A DNA stretch of 64,000 nucleotides, from the NCBI GenBank assembly GCA_029916745.1, contig JARXWK010000011.1, positions 19,148 through 83,147 of the forward strand, read 5' to 3'. The translations under genes were made by a program, and so were the position numbers. This DNA comes from Dysgonomonadaceae bacterium PH5-43. GTDB taxonomy: Bacteria; Bacteroidota; Bacteroidia; Bacteroidales; Azobacteroidaceae. The notes under the pieces are model-generated. The model had not been told where the DNA came from. It saw nothing but the letters and a program-made list of their open reading frames with translations, and ran no database searches. Below are positions 10,201 through 18,460 of the stretch, in pieces; within the stretch, counting starts at the first letter, position 1, and every line of letters starts with the position of its first letter.

Positions 10201-10704
10201 TAATTCTTTAAGTAACCACCATAGAGTTTCTATGTAGCGATTGTCGTAAGTAATGTAAGGGTCGTCCATATCTACCCAATAACCCATTTTATTGGTAAGG
10301 TCTTCCCATTCTTTAGTGTACTTCATTACGTCTTTACGACAGGCTGCATTATACTCTTCAACAGTAATCTTTTTACCAATATCTTCTTTAGTTATACCTA
10401 AAGCCTTTTCAACTCCAAGCTCTACTGGTAAACCGTGAGTGTCCCAGCCTGCTTTACGCTGAACTTGAAAGCCTTTCATTGTTTTGTAACGACAGAAAAT
10501 GTCTTTAATGCTTCGAGCTATAACGTGGTGAATCCCTGGCATTCCGTTAGCGGAAGGGGGACCTTCATAAAACACAAACGAAGGAGCATCTTCTCTTATT
10601 TTCAGACTCTTTCTGAAAACGTCTCCTTCTTCCCATCGTTTCAATATCTCCTGATTGACTTTCGATAAGTCAAGCTTGTTATATTCTGCGAATTTATTGC
10701 TCAT
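7279..10704 (-). CDS. ileS: Isoleucyl-tRNA synthetase
   Basis: This class I synthetase charges tRNA-Ile and edits valine. The protein is 1141 aa from ATG 10704. The HIGH-equivalent GIHHV lies at about residues 55-59 and KMSKR at about 688. The CP1 editing region lies between them, followed by the anticodon-binding domain and a long C-terminal extension. The length and the H-H-V variant fit the longer, eukaryote-like IleS subgroup rather than the roughly 940-aa bacterial type; that subgroup assignment is my inference. A GTG six bases upstream (10710) is an alternative start. It heads the operon with the traR-like gene, lspA and the DUF4296 gene. Confidence 0.97.
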   Translation of the reverse strand: MSNKFAEYNKLDLSKVNQEILKRWEEGDVFRKSLKIREDAPSFVFYEGPPSANGMPGIHHVIARSIKDIFCRYKTMKGFQVQRKAGWDTHGLPVELGVEKALGITKEDIGKKITVEEYNAACRKDVMKYTKEWEDLTNKMGYWVDMDDPYITYDNRYIETLWWLLKELYNKGLLYKGYTIQPYSPAAGTGLSTHELNQPGCYRDVKDTTCVAQFKMVNPLTEMSQFGEAFFLAWTTTPWTLPSNTALAVGPNIEYVAVQTYNPYTSQPITVVVAKNLVSSLFNEKAADIALDDYKEGDKLIPYKIVASWKGTELAGLEYEQLIPWVNPGNGAFRVITGDYVTTEDGTGIVHIAPTFGADDDRVAKASGIPPLMMVDKEGNTRPMVDQTGKFFNLEDLDDKFIEESVNVALYSEFAGRFVKNAFDSKLTDADATLDIDICVMLKQQNRAFKIEKHTHNYPHCWRTDKPVLYYPLDSWFIRTTAVKERMIELNNTINWKPQSTGSGRFGKWLENLQDWNLSRSRYWGTPLPIWRTEDGTEEKCIGSVAELIEEINKAVAAGVMTENPFKNVTPGDYSAENYSVENGLDLHRPYVDRIILVSDSDKPMKRETDLIDVWFDSGAMPYAQIHYPFENKETFDSGDVFPADFIAEGVDQTRGWFFTLHAIATMIFDNISFKTVISNGLVLDKNGNKMSKRLGNGVDPFDAISKFGSDPLRWYMITNASPWDNLKFDPEGVEEVRRKFFGTLYNTYSFFALYANVDNFEYKEADIPFAERPEIDRWIISLLNSLIKEVDGYLEAYEPTKAGRAINDFVNDNLSNWYVRLNRKRFWGGEMNEDKLSAYQTLYTCLETIAKLMSPISPFYSDQLFTDLIKVTGRETVESIHLSDFPVSNEALIDKALEERMEIAQRISSMVLALRRKVNIKVRQPLSSIMVPVLDDNQKNAIEAIQSLILNEVNVKEIKYVDNAAGILVKKIKPDFKKLGPRYGKIMKDLAAGIASMSQENIIQFEKDGKFIIQIADQSAEITLDDVEIISEDIPGWLVANEGNLTVALDVTITEELKKEGIARELVNRIQNIRKSNGYEIVDKINVTIQSNSLTDEAVEEYKQYIANQVLANSVEIGNITDGIELELDDLRLLVNVVRV

Positions 10705-10741
10705 AAACACTAAAATTTACTACGTTTCAAAAAATAAGGCA

Positions 10742-10749
10742 CAAAGATA
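10742..10749 (-). promoter_or_regulatory. -7 box TATCTTTG of the ileS operon
   Basis: On the minus strand TATCTTTG lies 38 bp upstream of the ileS ATG. No clear TTTG was found at the -33 distance, so the assignment rests on the -7 element and position. Confidence 0.5.
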
Positions 10750-10836
10750 ATGAAATTAATTAAGAATGAGTAATTAATTACTATTAGCCAACAAAGTTTT
10801 CACCTATAAGATAAGTGAATGAATGTTAACCAACAC

Positions 10837-10868
10837 TTGACAAACGCCTTTTAATTTTGTATCTTTGC
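10837..10868 (+). promoter_or_regulatory. Strong Bacteroidota promoter driving a tiny transcript
   Basis: TTGA (10837-10840) and TATCTTTGC (10860-10868) are spaced close to the -33/-7 consensus. The element points away from ileS, and the only thing immediately downstream is a terminator hairpin at 10884. The res gene is 386 bp further on and has its own -7 box. Confidence 0.6.
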
Positions 10869-10872
10869 GTAA

Positions 10873-10921
10873 GCAAAATGGATAATGCCGCTAAGAGATA
10901 GTTCTTAGCGGCATTTTTTTT
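10873..10921 (+). ncRNA. Putative short RNA or leader of about 50 nt
   Basis: A predicted transcript starting near 10873 would end in the hairpin at 10884-10915, giving an RNA of about 45-50 nt. It contains a 7-codon ORF (ATG 10878, TAG 10899-10901) reading MDNAAKR that enters the 5' arm of the hairpin. Either a tiny non-coding RNA or an attenuator-like leader would fit. No RNA family was recognised. The evidence is only the promoter-hairpin pairing. Confidence 0.35.
10884..10921 (+). terminator. Intrinsic terminator, 12-bp perfect stem
   Basis: AATGCCGCTAAG (10884-10895) pairs perfectly with CTTAGCGGCATT (10904-10915) across an 8-nt loop, followed by a run of T to 10921. This is the best-formed terminator in the window. 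Confidence 0.75.
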
Positions 10922-10939
10922 GTGTATTTAAGAATAAAC

Positions 10940-11036
10940 ACACTGAGTTTTAGGTGGAAATACACCGAGTTTAAAGGTAGAACACAGTGAGTTCCGATAT
11001 GAAAGACACTGACATTTTTTTGAAACTCACTGTGTT
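10940..11036. repeat. Degenerate 22-bp-period array (family B)
   Basis: The words ACACTGAG, ACACCGAG, ACAGTGAG and ACACTGAC start at 10940, 10962, 10984 and 11006, exactly 22 bp apart. Each is followed by GTTT/GTTC-like and purine-rich sequence. A fifth related word (CACTGTG) begins at 11028. AACACAGTGAGTT (10981-10993) and AACTCACTGTGTT (11024-11036) form a perfect 13-bp inverted repeat over a 30-nt loop. Period 22 is incompatible with coding. From 11037 to 11221 I see nothing recognisable. Confidence 0.55.
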
Positions 11037-11221
11037 TTTGCAAAAACTCTTTATCTGTCTGAAAACACACATTTTGAGTGAGAAATCAAACGGTTAAAGA
11101 TAGTGAAGTAGAGTTAAATTTTTAATGAATTGCTTATTTTTATTCTTAATACTATTGTTGACTTCTATGGAATACTTATGAAATAGATACTGTAAAAGAC
11201 TAATTTTTAGAAAAGAAAAAG

Positions 11222-11230
11222 TAACTTTGC
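11222..11230 (+). promoter_or_regulatory. -7 box TAACTTTGC of the res-mod operon
   Basis: TAACTTTGC matches the -7 consensus 24 bp before the res ATG, giving a short leader of roughly 18 nt. Confidence 0.55.
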
Positions 11231-11253
11231 CAATTAGTAAATATAACTAATAA

Positions 11254-14172
11254 ATGGATACGCAAAAAGAAACAAGACAGTTTCAGTATGAAATACAAAG
11301 CTATCAGGAGGAGTGCGTTGCAAATATTATTGCTCTTTTTGAAAGCCTTCGTCAAAATTTGAATTTTAAAGAGGTGTTTACTGCTCACCATCAAAAGAAT
11401 AAATACAACTTTCCAGTTCAAGATACCAAAAATATAGATATAATGATGGAAACGGGAACGGGTAAAACGTTCACGTTTATAAAAACTATTTTTGAGCTAA
11501 GTAAATATTTTGGTTATAATAAGTTTATTATTCTAATTCCTACTGTTCCGATTCGAGAGGGAACAAAAACAAACTTAGAGGATACAAAGGAGTACTTTAA
11601 AAGCTTTTATGCTAATGAGAAAGAAAAAGAAATCGAAACATTTGTTTACGAGGGAGGAAATATTTCTGCTGTTAGACAATTTATAGCTACATCGCATTTG
11701 TCGGTATTGGTGATGACCCCCAGCTCGTTTAATAGTAAAGATAATATTCTCAACAGACCTTTAGAAAGGGATATGTACACGCCAGAGCTATTTGAAAACA
11801 ATCAGTTACCGCCAAAGTCGTATTTAGAATGCTTGAAACGATTAAATCCTATTGTAATAATGGATGAACCTCATCGCTTTGAGGGTAATGCCTTTAAAAC
11901 GTATTTTGATGGTTTTGATAATTATTACTTACGTTTTGGCGCAACATTTCCACAGAAAAAAAATAGTTTGCCTTTATCTAATGTGGCGTATGTATTGGAT
12001 AGTATTTCTTCTTTCAGACAAAGTTTGGTTAAGAAAATTGTAGTTTACACACAAGACGTAGTAGAAAACAAAGATGTGCTTATTGGAATTGAAACTGAAG
12101 GAAAGGTAAAAAAAGCAATAGTAAACACTTTAACTAATGGAATTATAGCCAGACTAAAATTAAGTGTTGGTTCTACTTTTAACGGTAAAAGCATAAAGAA
12201 AATCAATAAAGACAACATTGTTTTAGTAGACGATACTATTGAGAAAGTTAATTATTCTTTGTCTGACGAATCATTAAAAGCAATGATTAAGGAAACAATT
12301 AAAATTCATTTCGAAAAAGAAAAAAGATTATTCGAGCAAGGAATAAAGGCTCTTACATTGTTTTTTATTGAAAGCGATACAAGTTTGTTTCGAGGCAATA
12401 ATCCTAAAATAAAAAACTTTTTTGAGGAGGAGTACAAAAAACAATATAGCGAAAATATAAACAAACTTGACTCTACAAGCGCTTATTATAAATACTTGCA
12501 AAAAGACTTTGATGTAAATAATCAGCTACAGGTTCATAAAGGCTATTTTTCGGGAGATAAAGGAAATGCAGATGAAAAGGTAAAGGCTGGAGTTAATGAA
12601 ATTTTGACAGATAAAAAGAAGTTACTTTCGTTTGAAAGTCAAACTCGTTTCATTTTTTCCATCTGGGCATTGCAAGAGGGGTGGGATAATCCAAATGTAT
12701 TTACAATATGTAAGCTATCTAATCAGGGAAGCGAAATCTCAAAACTGCAACAAATAGGAAGGGGATTGCGTATTTGTGTAAATCAAAATTTACAACGCAA
12801 TACTCTTAAAAAACTTAATGAAGATCAAGAAGCTTTCTGGAAAATAAATAACCTTGATGTGGTTGTGTCAAGTAAAGAAAATGGTTTTGTAGAGGCTATT
12901 CAAAATGAGATTTTAACCAACTCTTATCTTCTTGCAGAAGTATTTACGGAGCAAGAACTTAAAATAATGCTAAAAGAAAAATGTGGTTTTGACGATTTGA
13001 CTGTGCGTAAGATTTATCTAATAATGGAAAATAGTGAAATGATTATTTACAAAGCGACAGTTAATGGTATTTATGTGTTTGAGAAATCTCCTAAGTTTTT
13101 ATCTATTCTTAAAGAGCAAAACTTGTTAGAAGAGCAAGTTAATGCTATTGAAAACTTGTTTGCAACAGACGCGAACGTATATATACAGAAAGCAGAGCAG
13201 AAAAAAGAGAAAAAGAAAGTTTTTATAAAGTCTACACACTTAAAAGAGTTTCAAAACTTATGGAATGCTATAAATAAAAATGCTTTTTACGTTTTAGAAA
13301 CATTGGATAAAGAACAGAAAAAACAACTGCTGCAAAATATAAAAACGCAAATAGAAGCTTTGGACATAGAGGAGATTCTATTACAAACTATTCGTTCAGA
13401 ACTAAACGTGAACAAGATTGGAGCGCAAGGGGCAATTTCGGAAAAACTAACTAGTGCAGTTTCTTACAAAAGTAAAGTGGATTATTTGAAGTTGGTACAA
13501 GATTTATCTAACAAAACAAAAACGCCCATTACCTTTGTTGTTGAAATTTTCAATACTTTAAGTAATGAGTTCAAAACGAAAATACTTTGTAATAATCCCG
13601 AACAAGCACAAAGAGAAATAGCTAAAATAATAAGCAACAACTTAGTTGCTATGATAAAAGCAAATGTTAAGTATGATGGAATTAATGGAGTAGGCTTGCC
13701 AAACGTATTTAAGACTGAAAAAGAAAAAACTTATTTAGACATAGGAAGCGTTGGAAAATTTCAAAAAGATATAACTGGCGATTTTAATTTGAAAAATAAA
13801 TGGGTGTTTGAAGAAGTGATTGAGTATGATAGCGATTTTGAATTGGAAATTGTGGAACAAGACCCAGATATTGACAGCATTGAGATATTCGGAAAGTTAC
13901 CACGCCTAAAAATTAAAACGCCTTTAGGTGATTATACTCCCGACTTCTGCTATGCGGTTAAAAGCTCTAAAGGAAATAATATATTCCTTGTTGTAGAAGC
14001 GAAGGGCTATAAAACGCAAACCGCAATACCCGAAGATGAAAAAGCAAAAATTTACTTTGCCGACAAGTATTTCGAGGCACTGAAAGAATACTATAAAGAT
14101 TCAAATATAGAAGTTTCATTTAAGAAACGAATCAATACAATGGAATTGTCGACATTGATAAATAACTTATAA
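11254..14172 (+). CDS. Type III restriction enzyme, Res subunit (helicase-nuclease)
   Basis: This 972-aa protein has SF2 helicase motifs: Walker A METGTGKT (residues 65-72), a DExH-like motif MDEPHRF (about 203) and the arginine-finger motif IGRGLRI (about 500). A C-terminal PD-(D/E)xK-type nuclease follows, with TPDF near residue 895 and VVEAK near 911. Type III Res subunits translocate or slide after recognition by Mod and cleave between two inversely oriented sites. The start at 11254 follows a -7 box. The mod gene begins 5 bp after the stop, so the pair is one operon. Here res precedes mod, the reverse of the classic order. The gene looks intact. Confidence 0.93.
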   Translation: MDTQKETRQFQYEIQSYQEECVANIIALFESLRQNLNFKEVFTAHHQKNKYNFPVQDTKNIDIMMETGTGKTFTFIKTIFELSKYFGYNKFIILIPTVPIREGTKTNLEDTKEYFKSFYANEKEKEIETFVYEGGNISAVRQFIATSHLSVLVMTPSSFNSKDNILNRPLERDMYTPELFENNQLPPKSYLECLKRLNPIVIMDEPHRFEGNAFKTYFDGFDNYYLRFGATFPQKKNSLPLSNVAYVLDSISSFRQSLVKKIVVYTQDVVENKDVLIGIETEGKVKKAIVNTLTNGIIARLKLSVGSTFNGKSIKKINKDNIVLVDDTIEKVNYSLSDESLKAMIKETIKIHFEKEKRLFEQGIKALTLFFIESDTSLFRGNNPKIKNFFEEEYKKQYSENINKLDSTSAYYKYLQKDFDVNNQLQVHKGYFSGDKGNADEKVKAGVNEILTDKKKLLSFESQTRFIFSIWALQEGWDNPNVFTICKLSNQGSEISKLQQIGRGLRICVNQNLQRNTLKKLNEDQEAFWKINNLDVVVSSKENGFVEAIQNEILTNSYLLAEVFTEQELKIMLKEKCGFDDLTVRKIYLIMENSEMIIYKATVNGIYVFEKSPKFLSILKEQNLLEEQVNAIENLFATDANVYIQKAEQKKEKKKVFIKSTHLKEFQNLWNAINKNAFYVLETLDKEQKKQLLQNIKTQIEALDIEEILLQTIRSELNVNKIGAQGAISEKLTSAVSYKSKVDYLKLVQDLSNKTKTPITFVVEIFNTLSNEFKTKILCNNPEQAQREIAKIISNNLVAMIKANVKYDGINGVGLPNVFKTEKEKTYLDIGSVGKFQKDITGDFNLKNKWVFEEVIEYDSDFELEIVEQDPDIDSIEIFGKLPRLKIKTPLGDYTPDFCYAVKSSKGNNIFLVVEAKGYKTQTAIPEDEKAKIYFADKYFEALKEYYKDSNIEVSFKKRINTMELSTLINNL

Positions 14173-14176
14173 GAAA

Positions 14177-16096
14177 ATGATAAAGCAAAATTTTATAGAA
14201 GCAGGGTTTACTGTTGCAGACACAGAAAACAACGAAAATAAACTGTTGAGTTTCCTAAAAGAAAATTATCCAAGTATAATCAAAGATAATGAAATTGACT
14301 TGCAAGAACTTAAAGCTCTTACAGGTTTACCTATAGACGAAAAGGTAAATGGTTATGGTTTGAGTTTTATAGGAAGAAACTTTGCAAGAGCTAAATATGC
14401 TCAAAAAACAGAAAGAGAATTATGCTTAAATACTAAACTAAGTAAGGATATTGATACCACTAAAAACTTAGTATTAAAAGGTGATAACTTAGATAGTCTT
14501 AAGATTCTTAAAAACCATTATAGCGGTAAGATAAAGTGTATTTATATAGACCCTCCTTATAATACAACAAGTGATGAATTTATATATCCCGACAAGTTCG
14601 ACAAAGAAGAGGCTGAAGTGTTGGGTTTAACAAACTTAAGCGAAAACGATTTTGCAAGAATGGACTTTAGTTTCAAAACTAAAAAGAGCCACAATGGTTG
14701 GTTAGCGTTTATGTATCCTCGTTTGTTATTGGCAAGAGATTTATTAACTCAAGATGGAGTTATATTTATTAGCATTGATGATAACGAACAAGCAAACTTA
14801 AAACTGCTTTGTGATGATGTGTTTGGAGAAGAGAATTTTGTGGCGAAATTTGATTGGCGTAAAAAAACCGGAGCCAATGATGCTAAAGATATTGCAGTTG
14901 TAACAGAAAGTATTTTACTATATGCGAAAAATAAAAGTTGCACAATTGAAGAAGATATTTGGGGACGTGATGAAACTTCCATAAATCAAAAACGATATAA
15001 GTTATCCGATGAATTTATAGAGGAGCGAGGGAGTTACTATTTGGATACACTAGATAGGGGAGGTTTGCAATATTCGGATTCTATGAATTTTGGAATTGAA
15101 ACACCTGATGGAGGTGTTATTTTTCCTAATGGTCGTTCTGAGTTTGAAAATGATGGTTGGACATGGAAATGGAGTAAAGATAAAGTAAAATGGGGTATTG
15201 AAAATAATTTTTTGGAATTTGTTAAATCGGATAAGAGTAAAGGTTCGGATTATACGATAAAATACAAAGTGTATAAGAAGGTAGATAATGAAGGGTTGCC
15301 TCGTAAAAAATCAGGCCGGGCATTTTCTAATCTGATTACAGACCCAATTAATCAGCAGGGCAATGAAGATTTCTCGAATCTATTTGAAGGTAATGCATTT
15401 TTTACAAATCCTAAGCCTCTTGGGTTAATTCAATATTTCCTTAGAATAATAAATAGTGATACATTTATTGTCCTTGATTTCTTTGCTGGTTCGGGAACGA
15501 CAGGTCAGGCAGTAATGCAACTCAATGCAGAAGATGGAGGCGATAGAAAATTTATTTTGTGTCAAATAGATGAGCCTATACAAGAAGATAAGCCTGCTTA
15601 TAAGTTTTGTGAAGAAAATAATTTACCTCCCGTAATATCAAGTATAACTATTGAGCGATTGAAGCGTGCTGGCGAAAAAATAGCAAGAGAAATAGAAGCA
15701 GCTAATAGCACAACGGGATTGTTTGAAGAAAATAAAAAGCAAATTCCTGATATAGGATTTAAGGTATTTGATAGCGTTGAGGCTCCAAACTTAAAAGTTG
15801 ATGACGAAGGGCAGATTTCAATATTTGGAGCTAACACAAACACAGACGCTTTAAGCCGTGTTTATAATATGATTTTCAAAGTTGGCTTAGATGAACCAAC
15901 ACAAACTCCTGAAGAAGTGGTAAAAGATTGCATTTACAGAATTGGCAACAACTATTACATCACAAATGGAGAAAAGGTTAATAGTGAGGATTTTGTAAAT
16001 GCAGTTAAACAAGGGAAAGTATATATTGACGGTTGGACTGCAAGCTTAAACGGAACTTTGCAAAGCTATAAAGATGACGTGAGTATTGTGTTGTAA
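14177..16096 (+). CDS. Type III DNA methyltransferase, Mod subunit
   Basis: This 639-aa protein has DPPYNT (motif IV, about residues 126-131) before FAGSGTT (motif I, about 435-441), the order of beta-class N6-adenine or N4-cytosine methyltransferases. The roughly 300 residues between them include the target recognition region that sets site specificity; the recognition site cannot be predicted here. Mod also provides recognition for the Res subunit encoded immediately upstream. No simple-sequence repeat of the kind that phase-varies mod genes in pathogens was seen. A terminator hairpin follows 25 bp after the stop. Confidence 0.93.
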   Translation: MIKQNFIEAGFTVADTENNENKLLSFLKENYPSIIKDNEIDLQELKALTGLPIDEKVNGYGLSFIGRNFARAKYAQKTERELCLNTKLSKDIDTTKNLVLKGDNLDSLKILKNHYSGKIKCIYIDPPYNTTSDEFIYPDKFDKEEAEVLGLTNLSENDFARMDFSFKTKKSHNGWLAFMYPRLLLARDLLTQDGVIFISIDDNEQANLKLLCDDVFGEENFVAKFDWRKKTGANDAKDIAVVTESILLYAKNKSCTIEEDIWGRDETSINQKRYKLSDEFIEERGSYYLDTLDRGGLQYSDSMNFGIETPDGGVIFPNGRSEFENDGWTWKWSKDKVKWGIENNFLEFVKSDKSKGSDYTIKYKVYKKVDNEGLPRKKSGRAFSNLITDPINQQGNEDFSNLFEGNAFFTNPKPLGLIQYFLRIINSDTFIVLDFFAGSGTTGQAVMQLNAEDGGDRKFILCQIDEPIQEDKPAYKFCEENNLPPVISSITIERLKRAGEKIAREIEAANSTTGLFEENKKQIPDIGFKVFDSVEAPNLKVDDEGQISIFGANTNTDALSRVYNMIFKVGLDEPTQTPEEVVKDCIYRIGNNYYITNGEKVNSEDFVNAVKQGKVYIDGWTASLNGTLQSYKDDVSIVL

Positions 16097-16120
16097 AATA
16101 CAAAAAGACACTTAGATATA

Positions 16121-16158
16121 CAGCCGTAATATCAATTTAGAATATTACGGCTGATTTT
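16121..16158 (+). terminator. Terminator hairpin between mod and the TonB receptor
   Basis: CAGCCGTAATAT (16121-16132) pairs with ATATTACGGCTG (16142-16153) over a 9-nt loop, followed by ATTTTAT. It sits between convergent genes and could serve both; the T-run is weak in both directions. Confidence 0.55.
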
Positions 16159-16183
16159 ATAAAACACAGTAAAAGATTATCTG

Positions 16184-18235
16184 TTATTTATTACTAATTG
16201 TGTAAGATAATCCTCCAAGCACCCAAATGCCCGGCTGAGGGATATTTCCTAAATCATAATACGAAACATCGAAAAGATTATTAGCAGAAACATAAATGTT
16301 GAGGTTTTTATATGCTTGCCACTTTATCTTTAAGTCTAAAATGCAGAACGATTGGTATGGAGTTTCGTAGGCTGCTACATAATTCTCGTACTTCGTGTAA
16401 GTGCCCTGACGGTCTTGCCAACGAAATTGCCAATCGGCAGATATGTTTTTGTATATGGGGTGATTAAGACCTACCGTTATTTTGTGTTTAAGATAATCTA
16501 AAACATAATTAGAAATCAACTCTCCAGCTTCTTTGTCTTGATTTAAGAATGTGTAGCCAATGCGCAATTCTGAGTAAGGTAGGGTAGGGATAAGCTTTTC
16601 TAATGAAAATGCAGCATTTAACTCAATCCCTATTTTGTCTAAAGTGGTGAGGTTGCGAGATTCCCAAAGGTCTTCGGGGTTTTCTTTTACCCAGTCGATA
16701 AGATTGTCTCCTTTCATAAAGAATCCCGTTAGGTAAATATCGGCAAAATGATTCACAAAGCGAGTTCCGAGTTCAAACGATTTCGATGTTTCGGGTTTGA
16801 CATCGGAATTGCCTTTGTGTGTTTTCCCCTTATAATATAAGTCGGTAAAAGTAGGCATACGAGTTGCACTATTCCACGAGGCAAAGATTTTATAGTTGTC
16901 GTTAATCCAATATCCTGCATTTATGTTAGGATAAAAACCGAAATCGTTGTCAAATGCTGTATTGTGATTAGCTAAAACACCTAAGCCGAGAGTGAATCCA
17001 TTGTGCATATAAGTATGTTCTACAAAGTAACTTATGTTTGTGCGATTGTCTGAATAAGTGTATTTGCCTTCGGGAACTGTTAATGGCTTACCAAGCACAG
17101 AGCTAAAGATGCCTTCGTTGCGAAGTTCTCCCCCAATGTTAGTAGTACCGAGTTTCCATTTGTAACTGCTATTAAGACTAAACCCAAACACATCGGTGCG
17201 ATGATAATTCGGAGCTTTATACCAATTAGGTATATTTGGAGTCCCTTCTTTGTAAAGATGGAAAGTGTCGTATTGCCTATTCCAATATATTTGAGGAACA
17301 AGTTTTAGTCGAGTAGTGGTTTCTCCTTTTATTGCTGCGAAAATAGAACGAGTTTCGTCGTATTGATTAGGATATTCGGCAGAAAAGAATGTGTTTGCAC
17401 CATATTCTTTGTCGTTAAATCCTAATTGGAGATTAACTTTAGCGTCTTCAAAATTGAAGTTGCTTTGATAAAGAGCATTAAAAAGTTTGTAGTCGCTATT
17501 GTTTATATATCCCGATGATGAGTTATACCCTGCCGAAATGCTATGAGAAGACGACTTAGTTTTCAGAGAGCCTCGCACTTCTCCATTAAAAAGGTTGTGC
17601 ATACCGCCTTCGGCTTTAAGATAAACTCCAGTGTCGGAATCTTTTTTAGTGATAATGTTTATACCTCCCGAGAACGCACCAGCTCCATAGTATAAAGAGT
17701 TTGGACCTTGAATAATTTCTATTTGTTCTATATCTGAAAGATTGATGGGGAGAGAAAGGCTGTAGTGAGCTGTTTGTGGGTTAGAAATATTAGCTCCGTT
17801 GAGAAGAATGGCTGTTTGTTCGAAAGTGCCGCCTCGCACCGAGATGCCTGATAAAACTCCGTTGCTTCCTCGTTGGCGGACATCAAGACCAACGACATTC
17901 TTTAATAAATCTTGTACACTGTTAACGGGTTGTTGCGCAATCTCTTTGCTTGAAATTACAGTAACCATCTTGGCAGTCTGGTTAGTTGTTAGTCCTGCCT
18001 TAGTAGACGTGATAACAACTTCTTCTAATTCGTGTTCTTCATCAGCAAAAGATTCTTGAACAATAGTTTCTTGACTCTGAGCATTACTCTGTGTAAGCCC
18101 TGAGAAAGTAAGCATACAACCAGAGAGTACTCCGATATTCACTACCTTACGCATACTATTGTAAGCTGCATAAGCTTTTCTGGCAAACCTCTTAAAGCGA
18201 TAGCTTGCCGCATTCTGAAAAATTTTCTTTTTCAT
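16184..18235 (-). CDS. TonB-dependent outer membrane receptor (BtuB-like)
   Basis: This 683-aa protein has an unusually long N-terminal leader (about 1-52) with YRFKRFARKAYAAYNSM before the hydrophobic core, a pattern I associate with Bacteroidetes BtuB-like receptors. A TonB-box-like EEVVITSTKAG follows at about 70-80, then the plug domain (about 85-195, RGGTFEQTAILLNG and IEIIQGPNSLYYG) and a 22-strand-type beta barrel ending in a C-terminal aromatic segment. It imports a ligand across the outer membrane using TonB energy. Vitamin B12 is a possible substrate, but no cobalamin riboswitch was found upstream, so the ligand stays open. It is monocistronic and convergent with mod. Confidence 0.85.
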   Translation of the reverse strand: MKKKIFQNAASYRFKRFARKAYAAYNSMRKVVNIGVLSGCMLTFSGLTQSNAQSQETIVQESFADEEHELEEVVITSTKAGLTTNQTAKMVTVISSKEIAQQPVNSVQDLLKNVVGLDVRQRGSNGVLSGISVRGGTFEQTAILLNGANISNPQTAHYSLSLPINLSDIEQIEIIQGPNSLYYGAGAFSGGINIITKKDSDTGVYLKAEGGMHNLFNGEVRGSLKTKSSSHSISAGYNSSSGYINNSDYKLFNALYQSNFNFEDAKVNLQLGFNDKEYGANTFFSAEYPNQYDETRSIFAAIKGETTTRLKLVPQIYWNRQYDTFHLYKEGTPNIPNWYKAPNYHRTDVFGFSLNSSYKWKLGTTNIGGELRNEGIFSSVLGKPLTVPEGKYTYSDNRTNISYFVEHTYMHNGFTLGLGVLANHNTAFDNDFGFYPNINAGYWINDNYKIFASWNSATRMPTFTDLYYKGKTHKGNSDVKPETSKSFELGTRFVNHFADIYLTGFFMKGDNLIDWVKENPEDLWESRNLTTLDKIGIELNAAFSLEKLIPTLPYSELRIGYTFLNQDKEAGELISNYVLDYLKHKITVGLNHPIYKNISADWQFRWQDRQGTYTKYENYVAAYETPYQSFCILDLKIKWQAYKNLNIYVSANNLFDVSYYDLGNIPQPGIWVLGGLSYTISNK

Positions 18236-18263
18236 TTTGAAATAATTTATTTGTTAATACTAC

Positions 18264-18299
18264 TGTAGATGTTTGTATCTACATTTGGGTGCAAAGTTA
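18264..18299 (-). promoter_or_regulatory. -7 box and leader hairpin of the TonB receptor gene
   Basis: On the minus strand TAACTTTGC (18291-18299) is followed by TGTAGAT-N6-ATCTACA (18264-18283), a 7-bp hairpin at the start of the leader, about 30-48 nt before the ATG. Confidence 0.5.
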
Positions 18300-18329
18300 G
18301 GTAAAAAGGAGAGATAGTCTGTCGCTTTG

Positions 18330-18456
18330 CATTAACTTTTATCTTTTAACTTTTACTGTCCCCGTAGGCAACGCTTCGCTCGCCGTACGGCTATGGAATT
18401 TTTACCCTTGGGGTAATACCAACTTTTATCTTTTAGTTTTTAGTTTTTAACTTGTG
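18330..18456 (-). repeat. Dispersed AACTAAAA/GATAAAAG tract, second copy
   Basis: 18421-18456 (plus strand AACTTTTATC, TTTTAGTTTT, TAGTTTTTAA, CTTGTG) matches the words at 1-44. A shorter copy (AACTTTTATCTTTTAACTTT) lies at 18333-18352. Between them is a GC-richer stretch with GCCGTACGGC (18383-18392). As at 38.6 kb, this tract adjoins a 23-bp-period array. Confidence 0.55.
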
Positions 18457-18460
18457 AAAC

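Noticed and set aside
18236..18460. Cobalamin riboswitch upstream of the BtuB-like receptor
   Set aside because: I looked for a B12-box-like motif and the expected length of structured leader; only a 7-bp hairpin and repeat tracts are present.
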